Origin: Apostichopus japonicus
Lineage: Eukaryota; Echinodermata; Holothuroidea; Aspidochirotida; Stichopodidae
DNA: 64,000 nucleotides
Reading direction: 5' to 3'
Assembly: GCF_037975245.1 (NCBI RefSeq)
Contig: NC_092561.1
Span: 6,002,001 to 6,066,000, forward strand
The notes under the pieces were generated by a model, which was given only the letters and a program-made list of their open reading frames with translations, did not search any database and was not told the origin of the DNA. Shown one piece after another: positions 37,666 to 50,300 of this stretch (positions within the stretch are counted from its first letter, which is position 1; each line of letters opens with the position of its first letter). Position numbers and translations under genes: made by a program.

Positions 37666-39064
37666 CTTTTCAGATTAAATTTCTTCTCATGCGATTTTGG
37701 ATTTTCTTTTGTTTTGGCTATAAACTGACTGACGGTTTTGGTACTTGCGAATAAACTATATTCTAATTGCTTATTCATGGTTATTTGCACTTAATAGTTC
37801 ACTGCTGGTTGACTTAATTAGCAGAACCAGCATAATTATGTTTTTTCCCCTTTGTAGCAATAAAAGATTCAAACCTTCTTTAAAGAAGTACCAATTGGTA
37901 CGACTCTCTACGCGGAAGTTCAAATGAATTACTAATGGAGCTAGTTTGTTGGGCTAATCAAAATGCAATGTACTCATAACATTTTCAAGCGCGACTGTAA
38001 AAAATAACCTTTCCATTTACAGTATCTTTCAAATCAAGTCTATATAATTAATTCAATTTTCTTGTGCGATACTTGATAATATTTCAACTGTCCTGTGCAA
38101 TTCAATAGTTTCCTATAGGCTCACTCTGAGCCTGAAGAAAAATTCATGAACCAACGTACGTAGATTTTGGTAATTATTTGAAAACAACAGTCGGTCTATG
38201 TTTACACCGTTATCTATTGTAATAGTGCGATATGTTTATCCTTATCATTACATATTCATATTATTTTCTTAGATCATATAGGCCTACCTCGGTATACCTT
38301 TCCTATATGTGGTGTGAATGGATTTAGTTGTTATTATTATAAAGCCATTGTACATTCCCTACCAACAACAAAAAGATAGAATTTTAGCTGAATAAGTCAT
38401 TACCATGATACTCACTATCATGTTCAGAGATGAACAACTAACGGATCAAAGCCCCTGTGTGTTTGTATCGTGGGTTATATGGGTAAGAATTAGGTTTAGT
38501 GATCACCATATAGAATATTAACCCTGATCCATAACCAGGCACGAATCTAGGGTTGTGGTGTGTACGTTTCCGTGTTGTCCCCATTTTTTGGCATAAGTAA
38601 GGCTCTAAACGTTTTTTTCTGGGGAGGACCTCATAACCCTTCCCTTCGTGGAACTCGGATTCAACCTCACTCAGGGTCATGCCTTCCTTTTCTTAAAATC
38701 CTGAATCCGCCCATGCTAACCGTAAACACATATAATTACAATTTTAAAAATACTGAACAGGGTGTACTTTTCATGTGGAATTAACACTATTATATCATCC
38801 TCCCTTTCCCATCCATGCCCTTCACCTTTCTCCTACCTCTTCAATAACCTTCCCTTCCTCTCCCCTCTCCCCTATCCCCTCTCAATCCATACCCATTCCA
38901 TTGTCTGCTGGCTGAGTGGGCAAAACGGGTTCAATTGCCAACCGATGGCGCTATTCGTAAACGTTAAATCTGTTGTATCAAATGTTGTCTTCACGGCGAA
39001 ATTGTACGGAGGTGAATTTAAAGTTGACAACCCATGTGAAAAAGGGGTAAACTTCATTAGCGGG
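37666..39064. other. TNPO3 upstream region
   Basis: No other gene seen. The frame of TNPO3 exon 1 stays open upstream to 38762 without protein similarity, so it is treated as 5' UTR or flank. A clear TATA box or CpG-rich promoter was not recognised. Confidence 0.4.
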
Positions 39065-39181
39065 ATGGACCCTCCACCGTCGATTGAAAATGTTATGCAA
39101 GCAACAAATGCCTTGTACCATGATCCAGATGTGTCACGGAAGGAGGCAGCGTCCAAATGGCTGCAAGAATTCCAGCAATCG
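39065..39181 (+). CDS. TNPO3: TNPO3 exon 1
   Basis: Residues 1-39 ([10 protein letters not shown] start, ALYHDPD motif, ends EFQQS). Donor GTTTGT is weak; ends in phase 0. Confidence 0.9.
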
Positions 39182-41291
39182 GTTTGTATCGCTTCCAATC
39201 GAGCCCTCTATCCGCCCTTGTTTTCGAAGTATCCACACATGAAACATATGTTAGGCTAGCGTTAAAAAGTGTAGGTTTAACTGCAGTATGGTACTGGCCT
39301 AAACTAAAGCCTAAGCTTTGCCGTGGCCATGCAAGGGTTTACTCTAGGAGTAGGACTACTTTCAGTTGACACTGTCGACACAGCCCTACGACTCGGCAAA
39401 CAATATAACAGTGCAAATGGAAACGGAGGATATTAAACAGAAGAGAAGAGGTACAAACTACTGTAGTGTACTGTATTGGCCTAGGCCTATTTAGCACTGG
39501 TCATACATTTTTACGTAGGCCTAGGCTAGAGGCCTAATGTATGTAAAGCCAAAGGCTATACCTGACACTGAAGTATTGCAGTGGAATTGCCGTCAACTAT
39601 AAAGAGTTCAACCCCCTATCATTATATTGGAAACACAATATTTTTGTTTAAATTAGAGGCTAGACAAATCCAATGTCAATCTGCTGGTTGCCTCCTAATT
39701 CCAACAGTCAGTTACCAGACCTAACGTTTGAAAAGCCTACCAGCTTAGCAACACTCTCATTGGGAGAATACTGTGTAACATGACAATGTGTATAAATTAG
39801 AAATGATTGCTGATTGTAGCTTTTTTAGCCAAAACTTTCTTCGCTCATTTCTTGATTATATATATTTAACAATCCAAAACTTGTAATGTTTGTTTTGGTT
39901 GATTGATTCAGGTGTACGCATGGCAGATCTCGGATCAGCTGCTTCAAATGAAACAAAACCTGGAATCTTGTTACATTGCAGCCCAGACCATGAGGACTAA
40001 GGTAAGTACAAAATTACGTTTAGGAATTTTAAAAAAATCCTTGACAAATCTTGTTGCTCATTGTTTCCTAGAAATGTTGTGATTTGCAGTGCATTGAAGT
40101 TTTCCCAACTCTTGAAAGGCATTGAAAACTCGCCCCAAACCGTGCGCGGCCATCTGTTAAAGTTAACTTTCTGTTGCTTGCAAGTGACATTTTGTTCGTG
40201 TCGCTACAAAATGCAGACAGTAATGAAACGTGATATCTTAATTGTTATCTTTACCTGCCCCTGAGATGTCCATCGCTGTATCCTTTGTATACTGTGCTGT
40301 GGGTATTGACCGCAGCTGTATGTACTGACTGTACACTAGTGTCTAATTACCGACCGTAGCAAGCTGTGTATGTATTTTCTGGGATCGGTGGTGGTGTTCA
40401 CCACTTCTATTACACCTCATTCGAAACTAGGTCAAGTTACCGGCATTAGACGTTTCCAAGGATACCAATTATTGGTATATTAAACAGTTTTTTATTACAA
40501 CCTTTGAGGAAAATTTCCTCACTGGGACATTCAGCCATCTTGTGTGTTCCTTAGCAATGTAGCAAAGCAATGTCTGAGAACAATTTGGAGAGTAAAGACC
40601 TCTAGGAAAGTACTTTTTGAAAACTTCTAGCAATTATTAGCGTGCTATAATTTGGGGCCTATACTGACTACCTTTAAAGTGAGTATTCCAGAGGTTTAGC
40701 TTCGAAACAGCCGAACATCTATAGCAACCAGTGCTTACACTCAGTTTTTTTTTATCTTGGACTGTAACATTTCTAAAAAATTTGTCGAGAGCCACCCTTT
40801 AACTTTCAACTTAGACAGTCATGACAATGACCATTTTTCTTATTTTCCCTCCCCCCCCCCCCCCCCGTTCAGATCCAGTACAGCTTCCACGAACTCCCGG
40901 CAGACTCCCACTCATCTCTCCGTGACTCGATCATCAGTCACATCGAAACCATGACGGATCCACAGTTTCAGATCACAAACACTCAACTCTGCCTCGCTCT
41001 AGCAGATCTAGCACTTCAAATGGTCACCTGGAAAAAGTCAGCAGAGTTCATCATCCAAAAGTGAGTACTTTTCTTGGCCTTAAACATTCTTTCCTTTTTG
41101 TTTTCCCTGTTACTCTGTCTAACAGTCAGTGTTACTATGTAGGGTTGCATTGAATTTCAAATCTGGCTGAATTCAAGAGTTACAGTAAAAGCTTTCAGTT
41201 TTATGCATGTGTGTTCATATACTTTTGATTTCTAGTAGGATGAAAACATTGACCTACAGATGTTCCCAATGTTTTTTTTTGTTTTTTTTTC

Positions 41292-41325
<34 letters not shown>

Positions 41326-44300
41326 TTTATATAATTCTAGAGGGTTTTTTTATTTATTTATTTTATATTTTTTATATATATTTTTTTTAAATATAATTGT
41401 AGATTCAGTAACAATGCAGCCAGTATACCATCTCTCCTGGAACATTGACCTACAGATGTTCCCAATGTTTTTTTTTTAGTTATATTTATTATTTTTTTAT
41501 TATGGTATAATTTTAGATTCAGTAACAATGCAGCCAGTATACCAGCTCTCCTGGAAATCCTCACCGTTCTTCCGGAAGAGGTCCACAGCAAGCATCTCAG
41601 ACTGGGTATGAACAGGAGAGAAGAATTCACACAGGAACTCCGCACTGCAGGGTCCACCATTATAGCTCTCTTGGTATTTTATTCGTTTATTTTGCATGTA
41701 TCCATCGTTTTCATCCAGATAGTTATTAATGCAAAACTCAGAGGAATTGTTAGAAATGAGGCCAAGGGTTGTTTCAGTTCAAAAACAGAACCAAATCACA
41801 AATCTTTGGGATAGACAATGCCGACAAGGCTTCCATATATTTCGGAGTGTCCTAGTTGTTGGGAGCAGTGATATCTCAAAATGGGGGTAATTTCTGATAC
41901 CGGTACAAGCAGACAACATAAATGGTATTCGCTCATGGCGTGTACCCTGTGATAGGTGTGGTACAAGTCACTTTTCTAAACATTAATTGGGCTACAGCAT
42001 CACTGACAGTCTAGATTTTTAATTTTTAACGATGAGAGAATCTACAATACAGGACCGAAGACAAAACCTCAAATTTGAAGTTACAGACAAAGTGAAATGC
42101 ATCCAGACCAGCTGAAATTATTGCCAGCCACAAAATTTTCATAATAATTGTAGGATGATTGATGCAGAATGGAACACGAAACTAATATTGATATGAAGAG
42201 CATGCAAACGAGATTATAAAATATATTTATGGTTATTAGTTTCAGTGAGAATATGCTGGTGGCAGCAGGATATTTCTTTCTTTCTCTTGAGGGGGAGGGG
42301 AGGGGGTGTAGTGGTAATATGAGGTGGCTCATATTTTTTTTGTGGAAAATTCACAGATTAATAAAGATGATCTTTGACCTGACATCATACTTTGATCTGT
42401 CATTCTATGTGATACATTTTTTTACCAGAGGCTTCACTAACCCCTTCACCTTGTTAAGGTTTAATATTTTGATCCTTTTTTCCTCCCCTGCTGCGGCAGA
42501 CGGCTTGCACAGATAACTACGGCAACGACGAGAGATTAATTGGAAAGGTCTTCAAGTGCCTAGGCAGCTGGTTCTCTCTGGGGATAATGCCGAGTGATCC
42601 CATCGCACAGAGCAAACTAATACCACTGTTATTTCAGTGTCTGGTAAGCAGTTTTTTTTTTATCATATTATATCTTCAAATGCCTAGGCAGTTGGTTCTA
42701 CCTTCGGCATCATGCCAAGTGAGCCCATCTCACAGAGCAAACTTATACCTAGCGCTGTTATTTCAGTGTCTGGTAAGCAGTTTTGTTTTTATGATTATTA
42801 TTATTATTTATGGTCACAAAAGGGTTGTTCCACATTTTAGCATTTTGCATAACAAGAGCTCTGGTGGACCCAGTATCTGATTGAAATAGGCGAATTTTGA
42901 TATGTGTCATGTAAGTATCATGGATTGATACTTTGCTCGTTTCTAACTGGCCCGTCATATCAACATGACTTTATTGTTAATAATTGAACGATGCAAGGTT
43001 AATATTCATCAGTTTTGTTGCAAGTTCGGTGTCCGCAGTCGAGATTGTGTACGTTACCACAACATCGTGAGAATTACTCTAATGGTCATCGAGGGATGTG
43101 CTCAGGAATATTTGAGTGCCGGGCAGATTGTGCGGTAGTGTGATCCACACCCTGGGAGAGGGATCTCATGGGTGGGGTACCCCTTCCCCACTGGACAAAT
43201 TTTGAACATGAAGTATACTTAGGTGGTGCTATTTTTCCTATTCTGTGCCATATGTTCTCCCAAATTTTGGTTATGGTAAAATTTGTTAAATTGTCATTAA
43301 AAAAGTGCCGGGCGGAAATGTTTAAAATACTGTTTGTGCTGGGCGGCATTCAGAACTGCTGGGCACAGCCGCCTGGTGCCGCCCAATGTGCGCACATCAC
43401 TGGTCATGAAAGTCCAAAAAGACTTGTAGAATCCTGACTAAGCGCAAGAAGGGCAACGTTCTGATAGGAGAATTATCAGTAATGTTAATAAGTATGATAT
43501 CAGTCTAACTAAGTTGCAAGACGAAATTTAAAAGGTTGAACAGATGATGTTTCCCCAGGTGAAATTCTGAAATTATTCACACTTTATTATAGAGGGGGCA
43601 ATTCCGCAATGGTAGCCATAAAATTTCTCTTCAGTTATTTTTCCAGATCCGTTTTTACCCTAATCTGCAAGACCGTTTCAGATATTGCTACCTCACCTGT
43701 ATCCTGTTTTCTCTTCCTGCCATGAACATGTTTCAGTTTGAAGAACCGGTTTCATTATTTACTGGTCGTTTGATGCACAAACTTTCGTCTAGTGATTGCA
43801 ATCGTTAAATCCCCTCTCTCTTTTCTGTTTCTAGAGTAAACACGATGCACCATCTATGCTACACGAAGCAGCTTCCGATTGCCTATGCGCTGCCCTCTAT
43901 GGAATGGAGGTATGGTTTCTACACTCGCAAGTCATCAACACCCCTCATCAAAACTTTGCCCCTTATAAGAAGCTATGGAATTCTCAAAGCAGATGCTTTA
44001 CTCGACAGTTAAAATTTTCTCTCGCCAAAAATCAAATTTGCTTCCAGAGAAAGCGTTTTGGTAGATAGTTGTGACAATGTGCATTGATTGTTCATTCAAA
44101 TTGCCTCCAGTGGCAGCACAAATGCCCCACAGGTGAATCATTTCTGTAAAAATTATTAGAGACAATACTTATGCCAACCCACCCCCCACCCTCCCTATAC
44201 CCCACTCTTTCACATTGCTTTACTATGTGGAATGTTTCCTTATTCAATTTTCTGTTTAGTGGAATACTTAGAGAAGCATTTTCTCCTTTGTTACTAGAAG

Positions 44301-47300
44301 TCTTTGTGAACAACTCAAACACCTCTCTTACATAAGTCATTTTGAGTGTAATGTGTGATTAACTATGTGGTTAGCCATGGTGTAACCTTCTAGGGTGTTG
44401 TTTGAGCATTGTGGTTAGCCATGGTGGAACCATGTTAGGGTGCTGTTTGAGCATTGTGGTTAGCCATGGTGTAATTATGTTAGGGTGCTGTTTGAGCATT
44501 GTGGTTAGCCATGGTGTAACCATGTTGGGGTGCTGTTTGAGCATTGTGCTTAGCCATGGTGTAACCATCTTAGAGTGCTGTTTGAGCATTGTGCTTAGCC
44601 ATGGTGTAACCATCTTAGGGTGCTGTTTGAGCATTGTGGTGAGCCATGGTGTAACCATGTTAGGGTGCTGTTTGAGCATTGTGGTTAGCCATGGTGTAAC
44701 CATGTTAGGGTGCTGTTTGAGCATTGTGGTAAGCCATGGTGTAACCATGTTGGGGTGCTGTTTGAGCATTGTGGTTAGCCATGGTGTAACCATGTTAGGG
44801 TGCTGTATGAGCATTGTGATTAGCCATGGTGTAACCATGTTAGGGTGCTATTTGAGCATTGTGGTTAGCCATGGTGTAACCATGTTAGGGTGCTGTTTGA
44901 GCATTGTGGTTAGCCATGGTGTAACCATGTTAGGGTGCTGTATGAGCATTGTGGTTAGACATGGTGTAATCATGTTAGGGTGCTGTTTGAGCATTGTGGT
45001 TAGCCATGGTGTAACCATGTTAGGGTGCTGTATGAGCATTGTGGTTAGACATGGTGTAACCATGTTAGGGTGCTGTATGAGCATTGTGGTTAGACATGGT
45101 GTAACCATGTTAGGGTGCTGTATGAGCATTGTGGTTAGCCATGGTGTAACCATGTTAGGGTGCTGTTTGAGCATTCTCTGATTTCTCTTGCAGGACGTCG
45201 AAGATCACATGTCACTGGCTACAACGTTATTTCATGGAATAATGGAGCTGCCACAGGCGTATCACATGACAGTCGCTGAGGATGATGTGGACAAGTAAGT
45301 TTTCATTTTCGACTGTTTTTGGGGGGTCATTTTAAGGACATTTTCTGACCTTTCCAAATATCGGACAATCTTGTACGTTTGCATCGGTTATCTTTGCTTT
45401 ATCCCTTATTGTTTAACCGATTGGTAAGTTTCTTTCAAAGCAGTTTAGTGACCAGAACATATGAGAGATTCCCCAAGGCCTGTGGAGGAATAACTGTTGT
45501 AAATCACCCCAAATGGTGCGTACAAACAACTATGCTAGAATAAGAATACCAGAATGGACTCACACCACATGGTGCAACAAGTACCAGAATGGACTCACTC
45601 CACATGGAGCAACGAGTATCAGAATGGACTCACCACATGGTGCAACGAGTATCAGAATGGACTCACACCACATGGTACATTTGCAATTTTACATTGCGCT
45701 CTTATCATGATAACATGATCATTGCGCCTGAATCAACTTGGGCCCATGTATGGTCATGTAACAATGCCATGCCGTACTATTATTGGAGTTATATATTTTC
45801 TTTATTTTTTATATAATATTTTCAAATCCTGATCATTCTGACTGTATATGTCTTCCTTTTCAAGGTGTGTAAACTACTGTCGAATATTCACAGAATTAGC
45901 TGAGGCCTGTCTGGAGGCCATGGTCAGTACGCCTGGAGAGGTAAGCGACTCATCTCAAAGACTTTTATATAACAATAGATCGAAGCCAAAAAGCCATCCA
46001 CGCTCTCCTTTGGGTCGCAAGCCATCATTTGTCAAAACGGCATTATTCAAAATGTCAAAGCTTGAAGTTTGTAGAAAAATTCGGGACAGAACTTGCTTTG
46101 CCCTTTCGATACGGCTGGTGCAATCTCAAACCTATCAGTTTATTCTCTCATGTGTCAAACCTTTGAAGTTTAAAGTTAATATGTTTTCAGTGGATAATGT
46201 GTATTGATGTCATGATATGTGGTTAACTGTCTGCTATCTTATAAACAGTGTACATGTATATGCAATAGTTGCAGGGTGATGTAAATACCATGCCATCTTA
46301 GGCTCAAAACTGATCGCCAAATTTGTGCAAATCATGTTAGTATATAAAGTCTGAATGTCTCTCTATTCCATGACGTTCTCAAATCTTTTTGCCATCTTTG
46401 TACCCTGTATGGACAGTTAGGAACTGTTCATGGACCCCAGAGATGGAGTATTGCTTGTGACTTCAGCCCCCCTCCCAAACTGTTGAGGCTGGTGTCAGCC
46501 TAAATGTCCAAGATGTAACTTTTAGACTTGTTCGGACTGCCTTAATGGCGAACATCGGTCTTAACAAATGTTGATGTGCCCCTTTTGCTGTCACATACTC
46601 CTTTCCTTTGTCACTAACTCCCTTTGCCCTCAAGGAACCCCACAAATTTTCATGAAGCCCCTTAGGGGTCTCCACGGATACCCAGTTTGAGACAGATGCC
46701 CATTCGATAAGGATGTTTCCTTTTCAATAATTTTTGTTTTGTGTGTGTTCTTCTCACAGAATTTAGGAGATCTACGTATTTTGGACGCACTGGTCGCCTG
46801 CATAAGCGGTCCGTACAGGGAGCTAGCCGACATCACTTTTAACTTTTGGTATCGGCTGTCGGAGGTCATCTATAAGAAGGACGTTAGAATCATCAACGAA
46901 CACTTCAGGCCGTACGTCCAAAGACTGGTGCAAGCGCTGTGTGTTCACTGCCAAATGGAATCAGATCATGTGAGTCACTTTTGCGATCTGAAACGTGAAG
47001 ACGGTTTCATATATTTGGGGGTTTTCCTTTGCAAAGAACAAAATTGGGTCCCTGTTTTCATTTGTGGACATTACCAAGCATGATAAGAGGGGTGGGGTGG
47101 GGATCAGGCAAGGCTACAGCCCTGGGACACCTGGGTATATCAGGCAGCCCAGAAAATATTGGGGGGGGGGGGAAATATGGGATAATGAACAGTTCATTCT
47201 CATTTTCATTATATACTTCTAAAGTAAAGTGAAAACTGAAAACAAAATGGGACCCAGTGACATAATTGTCCCTGGGTCTCTCAATGCCTAAGGTCATTAC

Positions 47301-50300
47301 TATCGTGCTTGTGTTTTTTTAAGGGTTGGTACTTGTGCAATACAGTAAATCCTAAATTAAGAAGGAGCTGGAACCTCTCTGGATATGAAATACTCCAGAT
47401 AAATGTATTGGTAGTTTGCAATCATAATCCCTCCCTCCCTAAAAGGTGGCGTAGGGAACTTCAGATCTTTTCTTTTCTTCGACTGCAGATAAAGGCCCCC
47501 TTACCCCTTCTCCTCCCACTTGAACATGCCATCTTTTAAAGAATGAAGTGCCTTACAATAAAAGTACATGTTTACCTAAAAAATTGGGAAAGTGAAACAG
47601 CAAATCCTGTTTACACAGCTTGAAAAGGATCCCTCCCATTAATTTGTACCCCCATTTCCACAAAATTTGGACAGAGAAATTCATTTCATATTCTATGTTT
47701 GCCTGCTTAATTATATTTTGTTTCTTCAATTCTTCTTTCTCTATTTCTTACGAATGACACACAGGAAGGTATCCCGGATGCCTCTGATGACTTTGGTGAC
47801 TTCAGAGCAAGAGTGACCGAACTGATCAAGGATGTGGTCTTTATCGTGGGTTCTACTTCAAGTTTTAGCCAGGTGAGTTTTCCCTGCCATCAATAATTTG
47901 TCATGTTTGAATTCTTTGGCAACATTCGAATTAATGTCAAAGAGTCGAACCCTGAATTCTGACTTAAACGATAATAAAAAAAATTAAAAATTTATGACAG
48001 TCAGTTATTATATATTTTCATCTTTCTTATTTTTCTATAGATCTTTCAGAATATTACAAATCAACAGACCCCAGCCTGGGAGGTGACGGAGGCTTCATTA
48101 TTCATAATGGCAGCGGTCTCTAGGAATGTTCTGCCGTAAGAAAGATAATCTCTGTTTTGTTCCATTCCAGTTTGTTTGCTCACTTTTCTTTCTTTCTCTC
48201 TTGCTTGGAAGGTGGAGGAGGGGAGGGGAGATTGGGTAATTTATCATTTCTTTAATATGTTGAAATATTTTATCAAGTTGTCCAAAATGTCATTAAACCA
48301 GTATGAAATCCATGAAGTTGTTTTCTATGACGTATTCGGACTCTATATAACTTCAAAACTGTATATACGTGAGAAATCTTCCAAGTATTTCAGTACGGAA
48401 AGACACATTTTCGGTAGAGAGTGGGCTCAAAATCAGGGGGTAAAAACAAAGTTCCTGGTTTATGAGTAGATTTAGTGTTGAGCAAAATGGCTAAAAAGAA
48501 GTAAAGAGGGACGTATTCAAGCATGTCAACGTTCTCACGCATACTTCTCTGAAAATAATTGTCTGTACAGTCGAAGGAGCACTAAATCCAAAGCAAATGT
48601 GGAAAGTGATGAGCTTTAAATGAGTACACAGCTTTAAATATGAGAACTCTTGTACTAGTTGGCACCTACAATAGATCTCGGAAATACTCCAAGCATGATT
48701 AAAAATCTGTTGGTGAAGGAGAACGGTCAAGCTTACCTATGGAAACACAGTCCCCATAGTTCATTCGAGCATTAATAATTTTTTACGTGATAGCATAAAG
48801 TACCCCAAGTACTGCCATTAGGAATCATTCTTGAGTGCACCTAATTAATTGACCAGCCACCAAATGATTATAAACACAAGTGCTATAATTGCCCGCACTT
48901 ATTTCCTGCGTGAAGACAAATTTGGCTTGACCACTGAAATAGTACACTGTCACTGTGTTTAATCATGAATTTGTGCAGCCAAGCATTCAGTATGGCTAGC
49001 ATATACACCAACTCGGGTAGATGTTTTGGGCCAAAAAATGGGGATGCGGTATTTTGTTATAGGCAGGGAAGATCGCATTGGAGCTGATTGAAATCGGCAC
49101 ATTACAATTCTTTTCATGCTCTTTTGCAGAGACGAAAATATCGTTGTTCCCATGGTGATGCAGGCTATCATCAACACGCCGGAAACGTCACACGTGGCCG
49201 TACGCTACACCAGTTTGCGCATGGTAGGAGAGCTGTCCGAATGGCTGCACAAGCACCCTGATTATATCGGTGAGGTTCAAAACCCTGACTGAATTTCATT
49301 CCATTATGCGACAATTGTAAGGTCCACGGCTGCAGTGTCATCACTCAGTGCATTTTTTGACAAGTTACTCCCTTCTCTGTTGCGAATACACACTGCCGCA
49401 AACGGGCAATGGACATCGCTAAGAGAAACCATCAAGCCTGTATTTTTCATCGATAAACCTCTAATCAGCCATATAAATTGGGTCTAAGTGTTTTTGTTTC
49501 TTGTGTTTTTTTTCCGAAAGATCCTGCGTTAAACCTTTTAACGGCTGGACTGAAACATCAGGATTTGGCATCAGTATCGGCTACTTCCATCCAGAAGATT
49601 TGTGAAGAATGCAGAGACCTCATGCATAATCATTTTGAGGGCCTCATGAATATTACAAGAGCCGTAGACGGATTCAAGTTATCTTCAGAGGCAGCCGTCG
49701 GCTTGGTGCAAGGTAAAGATGTGGGGCCTCCCATCCTCATCTCCCCTCCCCCACCACCACCCCACCCCTTTCTAAACATGTATTTACTTGTGGCCCTCTA
49801 ATAGCTCTGTATATGTCTCTCACTTCATTAATCATTTAGCTCATTTGGGGGGATTTTGTTTACCCAATTGGAAGGCCACTTCTGATGGGGAACCACGGAT
49901 TGCATGTGGGTGAAGAACCCACCTTATTTTAAGCTATACAGATCAAAAACCCACAAATATCAGTGTTTTGTTATGCATGGAGAGAGAAGTCGAGCTACAA
50001 TATGAAATCAGCTCCCATAAGCCAGGTCTTTAGTAGTACTTAGACAGCATTTGGAGCGATTGCTGTTTTTGTCTGTCTAAAACTAAAACTGCTCCTTCAA
50101 TGTCTTTTTGACATATATAGATGGGTGAACAGCCTATATGTCTGAAATTTTTTGAAATGATTAATCATACATTTATCATATCCTTTAATGAGGACATGTA
50201 ATAGATTTGTTTGTTTTTTTACCCCTTGTGTACTTGTTTCTTGTTTAGGTGCTGCTTTGGTTTTATCAAGGCTTCCAGCAGAGAAAATCCCAGAAGGGTT

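Noticed and set aside
37536-37790. 84-codon minus-strand frame with Ser/Leu/Cys/Val repeats
   Set aside because: Produced by the GACA/GATA tetranucleotide repeat.
38762-39064. N-terminal extension of TNPO3 exon 1
   Set aside because: In frame and open, but not similar to TNPO3. The ATG at 39065 gives the expected N-terminal length before ALYHDPD.
44402-45181. 259-codon open frame and its antisense partners
   Set aside because: 45-bp minisatellite read in frame, inside TNPO3 intron 6.
46463-46705. hAT-like fragment in intron 8
   Set aside because: The antisense segment GTGGAGACCCCTAAGGGGCT and the nearby CTCAAACTGGG look like an hAT end, but no left terminus or target duplication could be found.
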